Positions 9,902 to 20,536 of a stretch of DNA of 64,000 nt are shown piece after piece. The DNA lies in the NCBI RefSeq assembly GCF_001426345.1, contig NZ_LMEM01000009.1, positions 726,079 to 790,078 on the forward strand. The letters are read 5' to 3'. The position numbers and the translations under genes were made by a program. The notes under the pieces are model-generated. The model ran no database searches and was not told the DNA's origin. It saw only the letters and a program-made list of their open reading frames with translations. The stretch is from Devosia sp. Root436. Lineage in GTDB: Bacteria > Pseudomonadota > Alphaproteobacteria > Rhizobiales > Devosiaceae. Numbering within the stretch: position 1 is the stretch's first letter; the number at the start of each line of letters is the position of its first letter.

Positions 9902-9989
9902 ATCAAGCGACCCTCCCAGGTCTATGCGTCTCGCGTTAGGGCGAGATGTCCTGAGGCGGGAGATACGCCCGATCGGGTGTGGCCGTCAA
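9902..9989 (-). promoter_or_regulatory. serC leader with promoter; hairpins reach the ribosome-binding site
   Basis: On the minus strand TTGACG (9984-9989) and GTATCT (9961-9966) are 17 bases apart, which puts the transcript start near 9955. The leader then contains CCTCAGG, a hairpin TCTCGC/GCGAGA (9929-9946) and CCTGGGAGG, so CCTC and AGG can pair with the segment that contains the serC ribosome-binding site. A final stem overlapping the Shine-Dalgarno of serC, in front of a serC-serA operon, is the description of the alphaproteobacterial serC leader RNA (Rfam serC family). The ligand or trigger is not known to me. Confidence 0.7.
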
Positions 9990-10024
9990 TGGACTTGTGC
10001 GGCATTCGACCAAAGCGGTAGAGA

Positions 10025-11008
10025 TCACCCGATCCGGCCGCCCAGTTCGTCTTCAACATGGATGCCGATGATCTCGTCGAAGCTCGAATCGCCGCGAAAA
10101 CCAAGGGTTTTGGCGCGGCTGGCCTCGAAGGCCTTGGGCCAGCCTGCGACAATGTCGGCAATGACCAGGTCGGGCACTCGCCGGATCAGTGCCGTGGCTT
10201 TGGCGCCGGCAATGCGTCCCAGCGCTGCGATCTCCTCGCCCACCGTGGCGGCAAGGCCCGGCATGGTCAGGTTGCGCTGGTTCCCTAACAGGGCCGTGTC
10301 CAGGCTGGCCGCGTGCAGCAGGAAGCCAACGGCGGCGCGCGGGCTGGCAAACCAGTGCCGGACCGAATCGGCGACCGGCAGAATGGCTTCCTGCCCTGCC
10401 AGCGGCTCGCGAATGATGCCCGAAAAGAAGCCCGAGGCGGCCTTGTTGGGTTTGCCGGGGCGCACCACGATGGTCGGAAGGCGAATACCAACCCCGTCAA
10501 CGAAACCACGCCGCGAATAGTCCGACAGCAGCAGTTCGCAGATGGCCTTCTGCGTGCCGTAGCTGGTGAGCGGGGTATGGTGCTGGGTGTCGCCGATCAC
10601 CTCCGGCAGTGGTTCGCCGAAGACGGCGATGGAGGAGGTGAAGACCAGGCGCGGCCAGTAAGGCGTAGTCTGGCCCGCGAGCCGGATGGCTTCCAGCAGG
10701 TGCCGGGTGCCATCGAGATTGATCCGATAACCCTTCTCGAAATCGGCCTCCGCCTCGCCCGAGACGATAGCGGCAAGGTGGAAGATCAGGTCTGGCCGGT
10801 CGGCCACTAGCTGGCCCGCGACTTCGGGAGCCGAAAGATCGGCGGCGGCGGTGGTAACCGTTATGGCACTCGCGGGTGCCTCGGGCGCAACCACATCGGC
10901 CAGTACCAGGCTGCCGATCGCTCTACCTCCGACATGCCCCTCCGCCAGCAGGGCCGCGGTCAGCTTGCGCCCCACCATGCCGGCAGCACCAATCACCAAA
11001 ACCTTCAT
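10025..11008 (-). CDS. denD: NAD-dependent epimerase/dehydrogenase, D-erythronate dehydrogenase-like
   Basis: The 327-residue protein is an extended short-chain dehydrogenase. The N-terminus has the NAD motif VLVIGAAGMVGRKL, and the active site has SSIAVFG followed by Tyr-x3-Lys in SYGTQKAICELLL. The segment RLPTIVVRPGKPNKAASGFF is what I associate with DenD, which oxidises D-erythronate to 2-oxo-tetronate. The rest of a den catabolic cluster is not present here, so the substrate is tentative. Two starts exist; the ATG at 11008 has GGGGAG eight bases before it, while the one at 11020 has a poorer site. It is separated from serC by the serC promoter region. Confidence 0.8.
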   Translation of the reverse strand: MKVLVIGAAGMVGRKLTAALLAEGHVGGRAIGSLVLADVVAPEAPASAITVTTAAADLSAPEVAGQLVADRPDLIFHLAAIVSGEAEADFEKGYRINLDGTRHLLEAIRLAGQTTPYWPRLVFTSSIAVFGEPLPEVIGDTQHHTPLTSYGTQKAICELLLSDYSRRGFVDGVGIRLPTIVVRPGKPNKAASGFFSGIIREPLAGQEAILPVADSVRHWFASPRAAVGFLLHAASLDTALLGNQRNLTMPGLAATVGEEIAALGRIAGAKATALIRRVPDLVIADIVAGWPKAFEASRAKTLGFRGDSSFDEIIGIHVEDELGGRIG

Positions 11009-11063
11009 CTCGCTCCCCATCTCGCTTATGGGGGAGCTTAGCCTCTCGGCGGGAGTCGGGGGA

Positions 11064-11094
11064 CAAAAAAACCGGCGCCCCGCAGGGCGCCGGT
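11064..11094 (-). terminator. Rho-independent terminator of the outer membrane protein gene
   Basis: On the minus strand a perfect 10-bp stem, ACCGGCGCCC with GGGCGCCGGT around a 4-base loop, is followed by seven T residues. It lies 48 bases after the stop codon of the gene ending at 11143. Confidence 0.9.
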
Positions 11095-11142
11095 CTGATC
11101 TGTTCCGAACCAGGCGGGCCGTGGCTAACCCGCCACGCCCGA

Positions 11143-11874
11143 TCAGTTGAAGCGGTAGCGCACCGTGCCGCGCACTTCATGCACCCAGGCATTGGCGATG
11201 GAATAGGGGTTGGCCGGAGCGCTGTTGGCGAGCGAGTTGATGTAGAGGGCCCGATAGCCGATATCGGCAACGACCTGGCCGAAATCATAGCCCGCGCCGA
11301 TCATGCCGGCTGCGGCAAAGCTGGTATTGCCGCCACGTGTATCGGGAACGCCCGGGCCGGTGGTGATCATGCTGTTGAAGGCCACGCCGGCACCGGCGCC
11401 GACATAGCCGAACGCGCCGCCGGCAGCACCATAGCCGCCATTGCCGAAGCCGAAATCGTAATAGGCGTTGGCCAGCAGGACCGTGGAGCGCAGCGACAGC
11501 TTGTGGACGCCGTTGGCCAGGTTTGCCGAGCCGGCAATGGTCGTCTGCAGGCCTTCATTGACGAGGTAGTCGCCGGTCACGTCGAAGCGCAGGCCGGTTC
11601 CGGTCTCGAAGCCCGCGCCGGCACCGATGGAATAACCATAGCCCCAGCCATCGATGGCGAAGGCCGTGTCGGGGATGCCCGAAGGATGGTTCACTTCCTT
11701 GGCCCAGAGCAGGTTCAGGCCGGCGCTGCCGCGCAGGTAGAACGAACCGGACACGCCGTAGTCCACATCGGGGATTTCGATGATCGGCGGATAGTAGGGA
11801 AGATCGGCGGCGATTGCCTGCCCACCGACAACAGCAGCGCTTGCCACCATCATCGTAGCGATGAACTTACGCAT
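11143..11874 (-). CDS. Outer membrane beta-barrel protein (Omp25/Omp31-like)
   Basis: The 243-residue product has a clear signal peptide (MRKFIATMMVASAAVVGGQA then IAAD). A Gly/aromatic-rich barrel of alternating strands follows and ends VRYRFN, close to the usual terminal aromatic of outer membrane proteins. Such proteins are abundant surface porin-like or structural proteins in Hyphomicrobiales. The ATG at 11874 fits the signal peptide; a start at 11901 would add nine polar residues. It is monocistronic, with its own strong terminator and a 151-base upstream region after glmM. Confidence 0.8.
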   Translation of the reverse strand: MRKFIATMMVASAAVVGGQAIAADLPYYPPIIEIPDVDYGVSGSFYLRGSAGLNLLWAKEVNHPSGIPDTAFAIDGWGYGYSIGAGAGFETGTGLRFDVTGDYLVNEGLQTTIAGSANLANGVHKLSLRSTVLLANAYYDFGFGNGGYGAAGGAFGYVGAGAGVAFNSMITTGPGVPDTRGGNTSFAAAGMIGAGYDFGQVVADIGYRALYINSLANSAPANPYSIANAWVHEVRGTVRYRFN

Positions 11875-12025
11875 GAAACGTCCTTTGGGTTGCCACGACA
11901 CGGGTCGATTGCAGCCGAATATCGGACAATTTCCTTAAAACGCGCTTAACCTAAAAACTTAACCCTAACGAGAAGACAACAGCGCCATCATGGTTAACCG
12001 TAAGTAAATCTACAGTAACAGGTGG

Positions 12026-13369
12026 CTATACCACGTCGCGGATCGCCGCTTCGATCTGGGAAACCACGGTGGTCACGAGCGAGGCATCATCGGCCTCGCC
12101 CATGACGCGGATGACCGGCTCGGTGCCGGAGGCCCGCACCACCAGCCGCCCGCCATTGCCGAGCATGGCTTCTGCATCGGCGATGGCCTGGATGACCTGC
12201 TTATGCTCGAGCGGTTTGCCGGACTTGAACTTGACGCTGCGCAGGAGCTGAGGAACCTTGGTGAAACGCGCGCAAATCTCGGAAACGCTGCGCTCCTGCT
12301 GCTTGAGCGCCGCCAGCAATTGCAGTGCCGCCACCAGGCCATCGCCCGTCGTGGTGAAATCGGACAGGATGATGTGGCCCGATTGCTCGCCACCCACATT
12401 GAAGCCCTTGTTCCGCATGGCTTCGAGCACATAGCGGTCGCCGACCTGGGTGCGCTCGAGCGTGAGACCCAGCGAGGTCAGGTAGCGTTCAAGGCCCAGA
12501 TTGGACATGACGGTGGCGACGATGCCGCCGCCGACCAGCATTTCACGCTCCAACCAGCTCTGGGCGATCACGGCCAGGAACTGGTCGCCATCGACCACAT
12601 CGCCTTTCTCGTCGACGATGATGACGCGGTCGGCGTCCCCGTCGAGGGCGATGCCGATATCGGCGCGCACTTCCTTGACCTTGGCCGCCACGGCCTCGGG
12701 CGCGGTGGAGCCGACCTTGTCATTGATGTTGAAGCCATCGGGCCTGTCGCCGATGGTGAAGACTTCGGCGCCGAGTTCCCACAGCGCCACGGGAGCCACC
12801 TTATAGGCCGCGCCATTGGCGCAATCGAGCACCACGCGCAGGCCGGCGAGGTCGGTGCCGCGCGGCAGGGTGCGCTTGGCATATTCGATGTAGCGGGTGC
12901 GGGCTTCCTCGTCGCGGTGGGCCCGGCCGATATCGCGGCCATGCGCCAGCAGCGAAGTCATGTCGCTGTCGATCAGCCGTTCGATTTCCAGTTCGAGCTC
13001 GTCGCTGAGCTTGTAGCCGTCGGGACGGAACAGCTTGATGCCATTGTCGTCATAGGGATTGTGTGAAGCCGAGATCATCACGCCCAGATCGGCGCGCAGC
13101 GACCGCGTCAGCATGGCGACGGCGGGGGTCGGCATCGGGCCGAGGAAATACACATCCATCCCCACCGCGGTAAAGCCGGCGCCCAGCGCGCTTTCGATCA
13201 TGTAGCCGGAGCGGCGCGTATCCTTGCCGATCACCACGCGATTGCGGTGATCGCCGCGAACGAAGGTGTGGCCGGCCGCCATGCCGACACGCAGCGCCAG
13301 CTCAGGCGTCAGCTTGGCGCCATTGGCGAGGCCGCGAATTCCGTCCGTACCGAAATACTTGCGAGCCAT
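12026..13369 (-). CDS. glmM: Phosphoglucosamine mutase
   Basis: GlmM converts glucosamine-6-phosphate to glucosamine-1-phosphate on the way to UDP-N-acetylglucosamine for peptidoglycan and LPS. The 447-residue protein opens [11 protein letters not shown]. It has the phosphoserine loop [17 protein letters not shown] (catalytic Ser102), the Mg-binding loop DGDADRVI, a sugar-binding GGEQSGHII and the C-terminal phosphate loop [12 protein letters not shown]. Length is normal. The ATG at 13369 is preferred to the one at 13420 because family members start MARKYFGT. ftsH lies upstream on the same strand, as in many proteobacteria, with a terminator between them. Confidence 0.97.
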   Translation of the reverse strand: MARKYFGTDGIRGLANGAKLTPELALRVGMAAGHTFVRGDHRNRVVIGKDTRRSGYMIESALGAGFTAVGMDVYFLGPMPTPAVAMLTRSLRADLGVMISASHNPYDDNGIKLFRPDGYKLSDELELEIERLIDSDMTSLLAHGRDIGRAHRDEEARTRYIEYAKRTLPRGTDLAGLRVVLDCANGAAYKVAPVALWELGAEVFTIGDRPDGFNINDKVGSTAPEAVAAKVKEVRADIGIALDGDADRVIIVDEKGDVVDGDQFLAVIAQSWLEREMLVGGGIVATVMSNLGLERYLTSLGLTLERTQVGDRYVLEAMRNKGFNVGGEQSGHIILSDFTTTGDGLVAALQLLAALKQQERSVSEICARFTKVPQLLRSVKFKSGKPLEHKQVIQAIADAEAMLGNGGRLVVRASGTEPVIRVMGEADDASLVTTVVSQIEAAIRDVV

Positions 13370-13452
13370 GGCGTATGCTTCCCCCGATCCGGCGATTCCG
13401 GTTGCGTCCGATAATACCACTTTGGGGCGAAATAGCCGATATTACCGCCAAG

Positions 13453-13477
13453 TAAAAGGGCCGCCTTGCGGCGGCCC
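13453..13477 (-). terminator. Rho-independent terminator after ftsH
   Basis: Minus strand: GGGCCGCC, loop GCAA, GGCGGCCC, then TTTT. It is 19 bases after the ftsH stop, so glmM probably has its own promoter in the following 84 bases or depends on read-through. Confidence 0.8.
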
Positions 13478-13496
13478 CCCAGAAGTCGTTGTGCCC

Positions 13497-15425
<1,929 letters not shown>

Positions 15426-15847
15426 CAATCCTGTCCCGGAGAAGCCGGCGCGAAGATGGCGCGGCGCGTGTGCCGAATGTATGTCCGGCATTGGGGCGTT
15501 ACAAGGGCAAGACCTGCGGTCCTTTGGGTGCCCCGTCCAGTCATAATGTCGCGACTGGGTTAATACGCGGTGGGGATTGAATGGTTTCATGGACGTGCCG
15601 AAGCGCCGCCTGGATCGCGGTTGTCATGGATGGACGGACCCCGAGACGGCTGACGCCCCTGAGTAATTTAAGAGTGAGACGGAAGCCGTCTCGGGGCGCC
15701 GGTTTTTGGAGCAATAGACGGTGATCGCGCGTCCCAAACGCTCGAAGGGAGCGGCCGCTACTCGAACCTGCGCGGCAGCGAAGCCGGCCCGGCGCGATGG
15801 ATAAGTCGGTGCTTGGTGAATACCCCGATCCACCGTGGGGCACGGCC
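15426..15847. other. 422-base intergenic region between tilS and ftsH
   Basis: I see no convincing gene here. A weak minus-strand frame (15541-15843) has no ribosome-binding site and composition like a random high-GC frame. The notable content is a nested inverted-repeat structure at 15639-15696, listed separately. The rest presumably holds the ftsH promoter. Confidence 0.5.
15639..15696. promoter_or_regulatory. Nested inverted repeats with alternative pairings upstream of ftsH
   Basis: CCCCGAGACGGCT (15639-15651) and its exact complement AGCCGTCTCGGGG (15684-15696) are perfect 13-bp arms 32 bases apart. Inside, GAGACGG (15676-15682) can instead pair with the same CCGTCTC (15686-15692) around a 3-base loop. 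The two folds exclude each other. On the plus strand GCGCCGG and five T follow the right arm. It lies 214 bases upstream of ftsH on the minus strand. Confidence 0.5.
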
Positions 15848-17110
15848 TCAATCGATCAGCAACTGCACCGTGATGCGCTCGTCGAAACTCCAGCCGCCCA
15901 GCGACAGCACGCCGCCCGCCGCATTGCGGACGATGGGGGCGGTACGGATGGCCTCGGGCGGAGCGGTGATCTTGAAGCCGAGGAATTCCTCGAGGCGGTG
16001 GCGCGGCAGGTAATCGGCGACGCTGGCGGTCAGATCGGCCTCGGACGAGGCGTTGATGATGCGGAAGCGCTCGTCCCAGACCAGTTCGCCATGCGGGGCC
16101 AGCAGGGCATCGGGCGGCAGCGCTCGGCCCGGCTCGCGCGCCACAACGACAGAACCGTCCTTGACGCGGATGACGCAGCCCAGGACCGTGGCGGCCTTGG
16201 CAAGCCCGGCTGCAGCAATGGTCTGCCGCAGGCGCTCGACCTGGCCCAAGGCGCGCGGCTTCTGCCGGCCGCCGACAATATTGAGCACGCGACCCAGAAG
16301 GCGCGTGGAAATGGCTGGGCTGAGGCCGATAAACGGCATGAGCTCGATCCGCGCCGCGCCGAAGCCGTCGAGCCGCACGATTTCGGTGAAGCAACCATCG
16401 GCCATCTGGGCGATGGCGGCGTCGGCTTCGGCCATGCGACCGGCAAACAGCGCCAGCGCCCCCGCGTCGAGACCCAAAGCCGCCAGGTCAGGCATGGCCT
16501 GGCGCCAGCGCACACGCTCGTAATGCGGATCGGCATTGGACGGGTCTTGCGCGGGCGTGAGCCCTGCCCCATCGACCACGGCGCGCAGGGCGGCCGGATC
16601 GACGTCGAGCAACGGGCGATGCACGCGCACGCCTTCGATTTCGGCCATGGCGGTCATGCCCTTGAGCCCCTCGATGCCGCTGCCATGGGCCATGCGCATC
16701 AGCACCGTCTCGGCCTGGTCCTGCCGGTGATGGGCGGTGAGCAGCACGCTGGCGCCATCCGCCTGCATGGCGGCGCCCATCAGGCGATAGCGCGCCATGC
16801 GGGCGGCTTCCTGCACCCCGGTTGCAGGCTTGGACCCGGTCCAGGCCAGGCCGCGCGCCGCAAGGCCCAGCCGCTCGGCGGCCTGCAGCACCATGGCGAC
16901 TTCGCCTGCCGCTTCGGTCCGCAGGCCATGATCGACTGAATAGACGAAAAGCCGTGGCGCATCCGCGAGGCCCGCAGCCCAACGCTGGGCCAGCACCATC
17001 AAGGCCAGGCTATCGGCCCCGCCCGATACGGCAAGGCCAATGGCCTTTTCGCCGGCCACCGCCGCGAACAGGGTCGTGAGCCCTGCCGCGTCGTCGATGT
17101 CGGAGGTCAT
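15848..17110 (-). CDS. tilS: tRNA(Ile)-lysidine synthetase
   Basis: TilS attaches lysine to C34 of the CAU-anticodon tRNA-Ile so that it reads AUA. The 420-residue protein has the N-type ATP pyrophosphatase PP-loop AVSGGADSLALM (residues about 27-38), then VDHGLRTEA and ARMARYRL, all typical. The C-terminal half is divergent, as usual. The ATG at 17110 overlaps the cpoB stop in the 4-base ATGA arrangement, so translation is coupled. An ATG at 17122 is possible but less likely. The neighbourhood tol-pal-cpoB-tilS-ftsH is the standard alphaproteobacterial order. Confidence 0.93.
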   Translation of the reverse strand: MTSDIDDAAGLTTLFAAVAGEKAIGLAVSGGADSLALMVLAQRWAAGLADAPRLFVYSVDHGLRTEAAGEVAMVLQAAERLGLAARGLAWTGSKPATGVQEAARMARYRLMGAAMQADGASVLLTAHHRQDQAETVLMRMAHGSGIEGLKGMTAMAEIEGVRVHRPLLDVDPAALRAVVDGAGLTPAQDPSNADPHYERVRWRQAMPDLAALGLDAGALALFAGRMAEADAAIAQMADGCFTEIVRLDGFGAARIELMPFIGLSPAISTRLLGRVLNIVGGRQKPRALGQVERLRQTIAAAGLAKAATVLGCVIRVKDGSVVVAREPGRALPPDALLAPHGELVWDERFRIINASSEADLTASVADYLPRHRLEEFLGFKITAPPEAIRTAPIVRNAAGGVLSLGGWSFDERITVQLLID

Positions 17111-18171
17111 GCGGGCGGGCATTCGGCCCTGGATTTCTCCTCGCCCAGCCGCGTGACGAAGGCCGGCGCCAGCGTGGTATAGCGCTTGTCGATCTCGGCA
17201 AAGGTGCGGCAGGCGGTTTCCCGCTCGCCGGCCCCCGACAGCGACATGCCCAGCTTAAGCAGCAGGTCGGGCGCGCGCGGGCTGTCCGGCGCCTTCTGGA
17301 AGGCGGCGAGCAGCACTTCGGCCGCCTCGTCATAGGCGCCGCGCTGAATCAGCACATCGCCGAGGAAATTGGCGGCATCGGTGGCCTGGGCGCTATCGGG
17401 ATAGAGCGACAGGAACTGGCTGAACTGGTCTTCGGCAAAGGCATAGTCGCCCTTGGTGAAGGCGTCATAGCCGGCGGCGAACTGGGCGTCGGCATCGGCA
17501 TTGCCCGACTTGGCGGCCGCCGGATCGAAATTCAGATTCATCGGCTGGCCGGTGGTGAGGTCGACGCCGCCGGCAGCGCCGGTGCCGACCAGGGGATCGG
17601 CGGAGTCTCCGAGGTCATCCATCGGCGCGCTCCCATCGTCGAATGTGGGATCGAACTCGGCCTCGCCCGGCAAGGGCTGCACGCCCTGCTCGGGAATATC
17701 GGTGAGTGGAACGCCATTGGCATCCACGGGAACACCATTGGCATCAGCAGGCACGGCATTGGGGTCCTGCGGCAGTGCCTCGGGCTGCGTCACGCCGCCC
17801 GCTTGGCCTGCCGCCTCAGGTTTTGGGCCGGCACCGCCTTCCAGCGCCTGGAAGCGGAATTCATTGTCTTCCTGCATGCGATTGAGGATTTCCTGCAGCT
17901 GCGTGAGCTGGAAGGTCAGGCCCTCGATCTGCCCGTTCTGCAGGCGCAACTGCTCTTCGAGCTGCTGGATACGCACCAGGAGCTGCGCCGTATCCTGCGA
18001 CTGGGCGACATGGATGCGCGGCGGTTCGGCATTGGTGAGCGTCAGCCCGCCCAGCTCGGCCGGCGGCAGGGGCGTCACCTGCGCGGCCATGCCCGGAACA
18101 GTGATGCCGAGGGCGAGCGCCAGCGTGCAAAGCGCGGTGCGTCCCCTCTTGAGATAGACCGATAGCTTCAA
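17107..18171 (-). CDS. cpoB: Tol-Pal system TPR protein CpoB (YbgF)
   Basis: CpoB is the periplasmic coordinator that links Tol-Pal constriction with peptidoglycan synthesis. The 354-residue protein has a signal peptide (ALCTLALALGITVPGMAA), a coiled-coil segment (about residues 55-100, QLLVRIQQLEEQLRLQNGQ), an unusually long acidic, Pro/Gly-rich linker (about 105-225) and C-terminal TPR repeats (DAQFAAGYDAFTKGDYAFAE, then two more). No ATG fits the start of the signal peptide; a TTG at 18171 with GGAGG five bases upstream does, so I chose it over an ATG at 18249 that would add 26 odd residues. It follows pal and precedes tilS with a 4-base overlap. Confidence 0.9.
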   Translation of the reverse strand: MKLSVYLKRGRTALCTLALALGITVPGMAAQVTPLPPAELGGLTLTNAEPPRIHVAQSQDTAQLLVRIQQLEEQLRLQNGQIEGLTFQLTQLQEILNRMQEDNEFRFQALEGGAGPKPEAAGQAGGVTQPEALPQDPNAVPADANGVPVDANGVPLTDIPEQGVQPLPGEAEFDPTFDDGSAPMDDLGDSADPLVGTGAAGGVDLTTGQPMNLNFDPAAAKSGNADADAQFAAGYDAFTKGDYAFAEDQFSQFLSLYPDSAQATDAANFLGDVLIQRGAYDEAAEVLLAAFQKAPDSPRAPDLLLKLGMSLSGAGERETACRTFAEIDKRYTTLAPAFVTRLGEEKSRAECPPA

Positions 18172-18245
18172 ACGACACCTCCAACGCGCTGGATCTGAGG
18201 CACCAACATGGTGCCGATGGCGCTGCCGATAAAGGGCAAATTTGG

Positions 18246-18287
18246 TCAAAAGAAAGCGCCCGGGCCAAATACATGACGCCGGGCGCT
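18246..18287 (-). terminator. Likely terminator or attenuator between pal and cpoB
   Basis: Minus strand: AGCGCCCGG and CCGGGCGCT pair perfectly over 9 bp around a 15-base loop, followed by TTCTTTT. It lies 49 bases after the pal stop. It would make cpoB-tilS partly independent of tol-pal transcription. Confidence 0.55.
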
Positions 18288-18335
18288 ATTGCCTCCAGTT
18301 TGCACTGGATTGCCTCGGCCTTGCGGCCGGTATTC

Positions 18336-18830
18336 TTACTGGACGACCGTGACCGCGCGGCGGTTCTGGCTCCAGCAGGAAATGTCGTTGCAGATCGCCA
18401 CCGGGCGTTCCTTGCCGAAGGACTGGCTGGTGATGCGCTGGCCGTTGACGCCGCGCGAGACCAGGTAATTCACCACCACCGAGGCGCGGCGGGCGCCCAG
18501 GGCGATATTGTATTCGCGGGTACCGCGCTCGTCGGCATGGCCTTCGATCATGATGCGGTAGTTCTGGTACTGGTTGAGCCAGGCGGCCTGCTTATCGAGG
18601 GTGGCCGAGGCCTCGGCGGTGAGGCTGCTCGAATCGGTCTCGAAGAACACGCGGTCACCGACCGAAACGAGGAATTCCTGCTGGCTGCCCGGCGCGCCGC
18701 CGCCCGGCCCCAGATTGCCGACACCGGTCGGCATGGTGTTGGGCGTCCGCGAACAGGCCGCAATGACCGCTACGAAAAGCAGCATCGCGACGGCGCGCAA
18801 TGCGGTGTTGAGGGGTGCGGTGATGACCAC
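18336..18830 (-). CDS. pal: Peptidoglycan-associated lipoprotein Pal
   Basis: Pal is the outer-membrane lipoprotein of the Tol-Pal constriction complex; it binds peptidoglycan and TolB. The product starts with a lipoprotein signal ending in the lipobox VIAAC, followed by a Pro/Gly linker and an OmpA domain with EGHADERGTREYNIALGARR, the peptidoglycan-binding motif. Length is about 164 residues. The GTG at 18830 has AGGAG six bases upstream and gives a sensible signal peptide; the ATG at 18869 would add 13 residues with no site. It follows tolB across a 332-base gap that holds a palindromic repeat. Confidence 0.94.
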   Translation of the reverse strand: MVITAPLNTALRAVAMLLFVAVIAACSRTPNTMPTGVGNLGPGGGAPGSQQEFLVSVGDRVFFETDSSSLTAEASATLDKQAAWLNQYQNYRIMIEGHADERGTREYNIALGARRASVVVNYLVSRGVNGQRITSQSFGKERPVAICNDISCWSQNRRAVTVVQ

Positions 18831-19162
18831 GGGAGGCTCCTGAAAAGGCAACAATCTTAAGTACGGCATTTACCGCGCTTAATCTTAAGGCCGGGTTTTC
18901 CAGCGTGGTTAATCTTGTCCTATTCGGGCGTGAATGTGGCGGGAATCCTGGCTTTTTTGTGATGATGCAGGATTGTCACAGGGCCGGTGCGTGATCACGT
19001 TAAGGTTAAGTGGAACCTCTTCACCTCTCCCTTCGGGGGAGAGGTCGACTTGCAAAGCAAGGCGGGTGAGGGGGCCTTCCCCGAACACCGCACCCAGTAA
19101 AGGCCCCCTCACCCGGCGCTGCGCCGACCTCTCCCCCAAGGGAGAGGTGAAGAAAGAGCCCC
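18831..19162. other. 332-base region between tolB and pal
   Basis: No gene is seen. It holds a palindromic repeat at 19021-19149 and, nearer pal, about 180 bases that are richer in AT (several TTAA-type words), where a separate pal promoter could lie. Confidence 0.5.
19021..19149. repeat. Palindromic intergenic repeat, type A, copy 1
   Basis: This 129-base element begins TCACCTCTCCCTTCGGGGGA and ends with its complement AAGGGAGAGGTGA. Internal arms GGTGAGGGGGCCTT and AAGGCCCCCTCACC are also complementary. The same layout recurs at 38988-39113 and 52076-52202, with a half copy at 57303-57355. It sits between tolB and pal in the same operon and would be transcribed as a long hairpin. Confidence 0.8.
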
Positions 19163-20473
19163 CTACCCCCGCAACCCCGACCAGGCCGGATCGGACGCGT
19201 AGCTTTCCGTCGGGATCGTGAGAAGGTTGCGGCCCCAGATGTCGACGCTCATCAGCTTGGGGCCGTCATTGCCGCCCGGATCCTGGAAGAACATGATGAC
19301 GCGGCCATTGGGTGCCCAGGTGGGGCCTTCGGCGTGGAAGCTCGAATAGAGCATGCGCTCGCCCGAGCCATCCGGGTTCATGATGCCGATATTGAACTGG
19401 CCGCCCGATTGGCGGGTGAAGGCGATCAGATCGCCCTTGGGCGACCAGACCGGGGTGGAATAGAGGCCCTGGCCGAAGCTGATGCGCTGGGCGTTACCGC
19501 CGCCCGAGCCCATCATGTAGATCTGCGGCGAGCCGCCACGATCGCTTTCAAAGACGATGCGGCTCCCATCCGGCGAATAGGACGGGCCGGTATCGATGGC
19601 CGCGCCGGAGGTGAGCTGCTGCGGCGTGCCGCCGCCGGTGCCCACCGCATAGATATTGGTGGCGCCGCCCTGTTCCACCGAGAAGACCACGGTACCGCCA
19701 TCGGGCGAAAAGCGCGGGGCGAAGGTCATGGCGCCGACATTGGCCAGCCGCTGCTGGCGGCCGGTCGAGAGTTGCAGCAGGTAGACCTGCGGATTGCCGT
19801 CGGCGAAGTTCATATAGGTCACCATGTCGCCATTGGGGGCGAAGCGCGGCGTCATCGCCATGGTCGATCCATCGGTCAGATACTGCACATTGGCGCCATC
19901 CTGATCCATGATGGCGAGGCGCCGCACGCGATTGGCCTTGGGGCCGCTTTCGGCGGTGTAGATGACGCGGGTATCGAAATAGCCGGTGCTGCCGGCCAGC
20001 GATTCATAGATCGCGTCCGAGATGATGTGGCCGACGCGGCGCGCCGAATTGGGATCGGTATTGTAGCTCTTGCCGACGACCTGGGCGGCCTGCTGGGTAT
20101 CCCAGACGCGTACCGAGGACGAGATTTGCCCGCCGCGCTCCACCCCGCCCATGACCAGCGCATCGACATTGGCGGTGCGCCAGGTGTTGAAATCGGGCGT
20201 GTTGTTGACATCGCCCACCTGCACCGGCAGCGAGGCCGGGTCGAGCGGCAGGAACAGGCCCGACCGGCGCAGGTTGTTGCGCACGATATCGGCGATTTCC
20301 TTGCCGAAGGCCGGGTCGGACGAGGCGAAATCGGGAATGGCGATCGGCAGCGGCTGGAAATTGGCGCCTTCCACCACGATACGCAACTGCGCCATCGCCA
20401 TCGAGGAGCCGGCCAGCAGGGCCCCGCCAGCCAGGCCGAGCTTGAGCGCGTTGCGCCGGGTCAAAAGGGTCAT
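19163..20473 (-). CDS. tolB: Tol-Pal system beta-propeller protein TolB
   Basis: TolB is the periplasmic protein that shuttles between Pal and TolA. The 436-residue product has an Arg-Arg signal peptide (LTRRNALKLGLAGGALLAGS). The N-terminal domain runs to about residue 150. Propeller repeats then carry the PD40 pattern, for example APRFSPDGGTVVFS, GPSYSPDGSRIVFESDRGG and TPVWSPKGDLIAFTRQSGG. The RR-x-x-L stretch resembles a Tat signal but could equally be Sec. The ATG at 20473 has GGAGA upstream. It follows tolA by 63 bases. Confidence 0.96.
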   Translation of the reverse strand: MTLLTRRNALKLGLAGGALLAGSSMAMAQLRIVVEGANFQPLPIAIPDFASSDPAFGKEIADIVRNNLRRSGLFLPLDPASLPVQVGDVNNTPDFNTWRTANVDALVMGGVERGGQISSSVRVWDTQQAAQVVGKSYNTDPNSARRVGHIISDAIYESLAGSTGYFDTRVIYTAESGPKANRVRRLAIMDQDGANVQYLTDGSTMAMTPRFAPNGDMVTYMNFADGNPQVYLLQLSTGRQQRLANVGAMTFAPRFSPDGGTVVFSVEQGGATNIYAVGTGGGTPQQLTSGAAIDTGPSYSPDGSRIVFESDRGGSPQIYMMGSGGGNAQRISFGQGLYSTPVWSPKGDLIAFTRQSGGQFNIGIMNPDGSGERMLYSSFHAEGPTWAPNGRVIMFFQDPGGNDGPKLMSVDIWGRNLLTIPTESYASDPAWSGLRG

Positions 20474-20536
20474 ATCAGGTCTCCATTCTCCGCCATCGGC
20501 AGGCATTCTGCCCGCCAGACGTGCCAAATCCAAAAA

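Noticed and set aside
15541..15843. A possible 100-residue minus-strand gene in the tilS-ftsH gap
   Set aside because: No ribosome-binding site, no hydrophobic or domain pattern, and it runs through the inverted-repeat structure.
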